Of a DNA stretch of 5,822 nt, positions 5,666-5,822 are shown one piece after another (position 1 is the first letter of the stretch; each line of letters opens with the position of its first letter). The DNA is from Candidatus Omnitrophota bacterium (GTDB lineage Bacteria; Hinthialibacterota; Hinthialibacteria; JAKQFZ01), in contig JAKQFZ010000339.1 in assembly GCA_029558215.1 (NCBI GenBank), positions 1 through 5,822 of the forward strand, given 5' to 3'. Below the pieces are notes generated by a model. That model was not told where the DNA came from and made no database searches. It was given only the letters and a program-made list of their open reading frames with translations. The position numbers and the translations under genes were made by a program.

Positions 5666-5700
5666 GCCAAATTGATTATGGATGGAGTCGTCGCTTGTGG

Positions 5701-5720
5701 CTCGTCGCTCGTGTCTCGTA
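5701..5720. repeat. ACGAG repeat, right flank copy
   Basis: CTCGTCGCTCGTGTCTCGTA is the reverse complement, at 18 of 20 positions, of 266-285 in the left flank. A shorter related GTCGTCGCTTGTGG precedes it at 5687-5700. Confidence 0.6.
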
Positions 5721-5731
5721 TGAGGGAGGAT

Positions 5732-5748
5732 GGTGGGCGCAGCCCACC
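5732..5748. repeat. Hairpin GGTGGGC-GCA-GCCCACC
   Basis: A perfect 7-bp inverted repeat with a GCA loop. No T-tract follows, so a terminator role is doubtful. The sequence looks like a small dispersed intergenic palindrome. Confidence 0.6.
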
Positions 5749-5767
5749 CCATCGCTGTCGCCCTCTT

Positions 5768-5796
5768 CTCCGCGTTCTCCGTGTCTCGGTGGTGAG
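5768..5796. repeat. CTCCGCGTTCTCCGTGTCTCGG-type repeat
   Basis: A degenerate repeat (CTCCGCGTT, CTCCGTGTCTCGG, then TGGTGAG) of the same style as the complement of the CGCAGAGA tandem at 8-23, lying in inverted orientation. Confidence 0.5.
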
Positions 5797-5803
5797 AAGA
5801 GCC

Positions 5804-5822
5804 TGGATTCCCGCGTGCGCGG
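5804..5822. repeat. Partial ATTCCCGCG palindromic repeat, cut by window end
   Basis: TGGATTCCCGCG, then TG, then CGCGG up to the last base. This is the first part of the same hairpin family as 117-136; its last bases lie outside the window. Confidence 0.6.

Larger units (their letters stand above)
5506..5679 (-). repeat. Right arm of island-bracketing inverted repeat
   Basis: Read on the minus strand, this pairs with 414-587: first ATAATCAATT (5670-5679), then the 21-base operator block, a poorly conserved spacer, the 15-base ribosome-binding block and the regulator's first codons. Homology ends abruptly close to the vsr stop codon, within a CGCGGTCTTGGCGGC segment that resembles a dispersed repeat at 79-93. 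Confidence 0.8.
5680..5822. other. Repeat-rich non-coding right flank
   Basis: No gene is visible. The stretch contains an ACGAG-type block, a 7-bp-stem hairpin, a CTCCGCGTTCTCCG-type block and the start of an ATTCCCGCG hairpin. The ACGAG, CGCAGAGA-like and ATTCCCGCG families also occur in the left flank, on the opposite strand. Confidence 0.6.

Noticed and set aside
414..5679. Inverted repeats as insertion-sequence or transposon ends
   Set aside because: No transposase or integrase is present, the arms contain promoter and coding sequence instead of terminal-repeat features, and no target-site duplication is visible.
5732..5748. Rho-independent terminator for the right flank
   Set aside because: The stem is good but no run of T follows on either strand.

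Overview
The window is a compact bacterial restriction-modification-like (probably defence) island of five same-strand genes, about 5 kb long, set in non-coding DNA full of short dispersed repeats. The organism cannot be named from the sequence. Moderate to high GC, ATG/GTG/TTG starts, overlapping genes, and the flanking repeat families (CGCAGAGA tandems, ATTCCCGCG hairpins, CGCGAAG and ACGAG runs) are of a kind I associate with large, repeat-rich genomes of environmental bacteria. That is only an impression.

Layout. Positions 1-411 hold no credible gene, only several small repeat families. A promoter/operator-like region (about 414-497) leads into a 78-residue XRE/Cro-type regulator resembling R-M controller (C) proteins (498-734). 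Next come a C5-cytosine DNA methyltransferase (about 778-1734), a 714-residue protein with two separate GHKL ATPase domains (1731-3875, GTGA overlap with the methyltransferase), a 392-residue protein with an N-terminal phospho-receiver domain and an unrecognised C-terminal region (3872-5050, ATGA overlap), and a Vsr-type mismatch endonuclease (5081-5491). Just after vsr, on the opposite strand, lies the first ~30 codons of a second, diverged copy of the XRE regulator with its own upstream region (5506-5679). The island is therefore bracketed by inverted copies of the same promoter-plus-regulator start. Beyond this, 5680-5822 repeats some of the families seen in the left flank, in inverted orientation.

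How the genes may work together. The methyltransferase and Vsr are a familiar pair: one makes 5-methylcytosine, the other nicks T:G mismatches arising from its deamination. No ordinary restriction endonuclease is visible. In its place are a cytosolic protein joining an Hsp90/MutL/MORC-like ATPase to a histidine-kinase-like module with an intact HE-x-x-x-P-L phosphoacceptor motif, and a partner with all the classical receiver residues. GHKL (MutL/MORC-like) ATPases linked to methyltransferases and Vsr-like nucleases are known from comparative genomics of R-M systems. The striking part here is an apparently complete His-Asp phosphorelay inside the module. My working model, an inference, is a modification-dependent defence system in which the ATPase/kinase detects invading DNA and signals through the receiver protein to an effector, either its own C-terminal domain or the Vsr nuclease, with expression timed by the controller protein.
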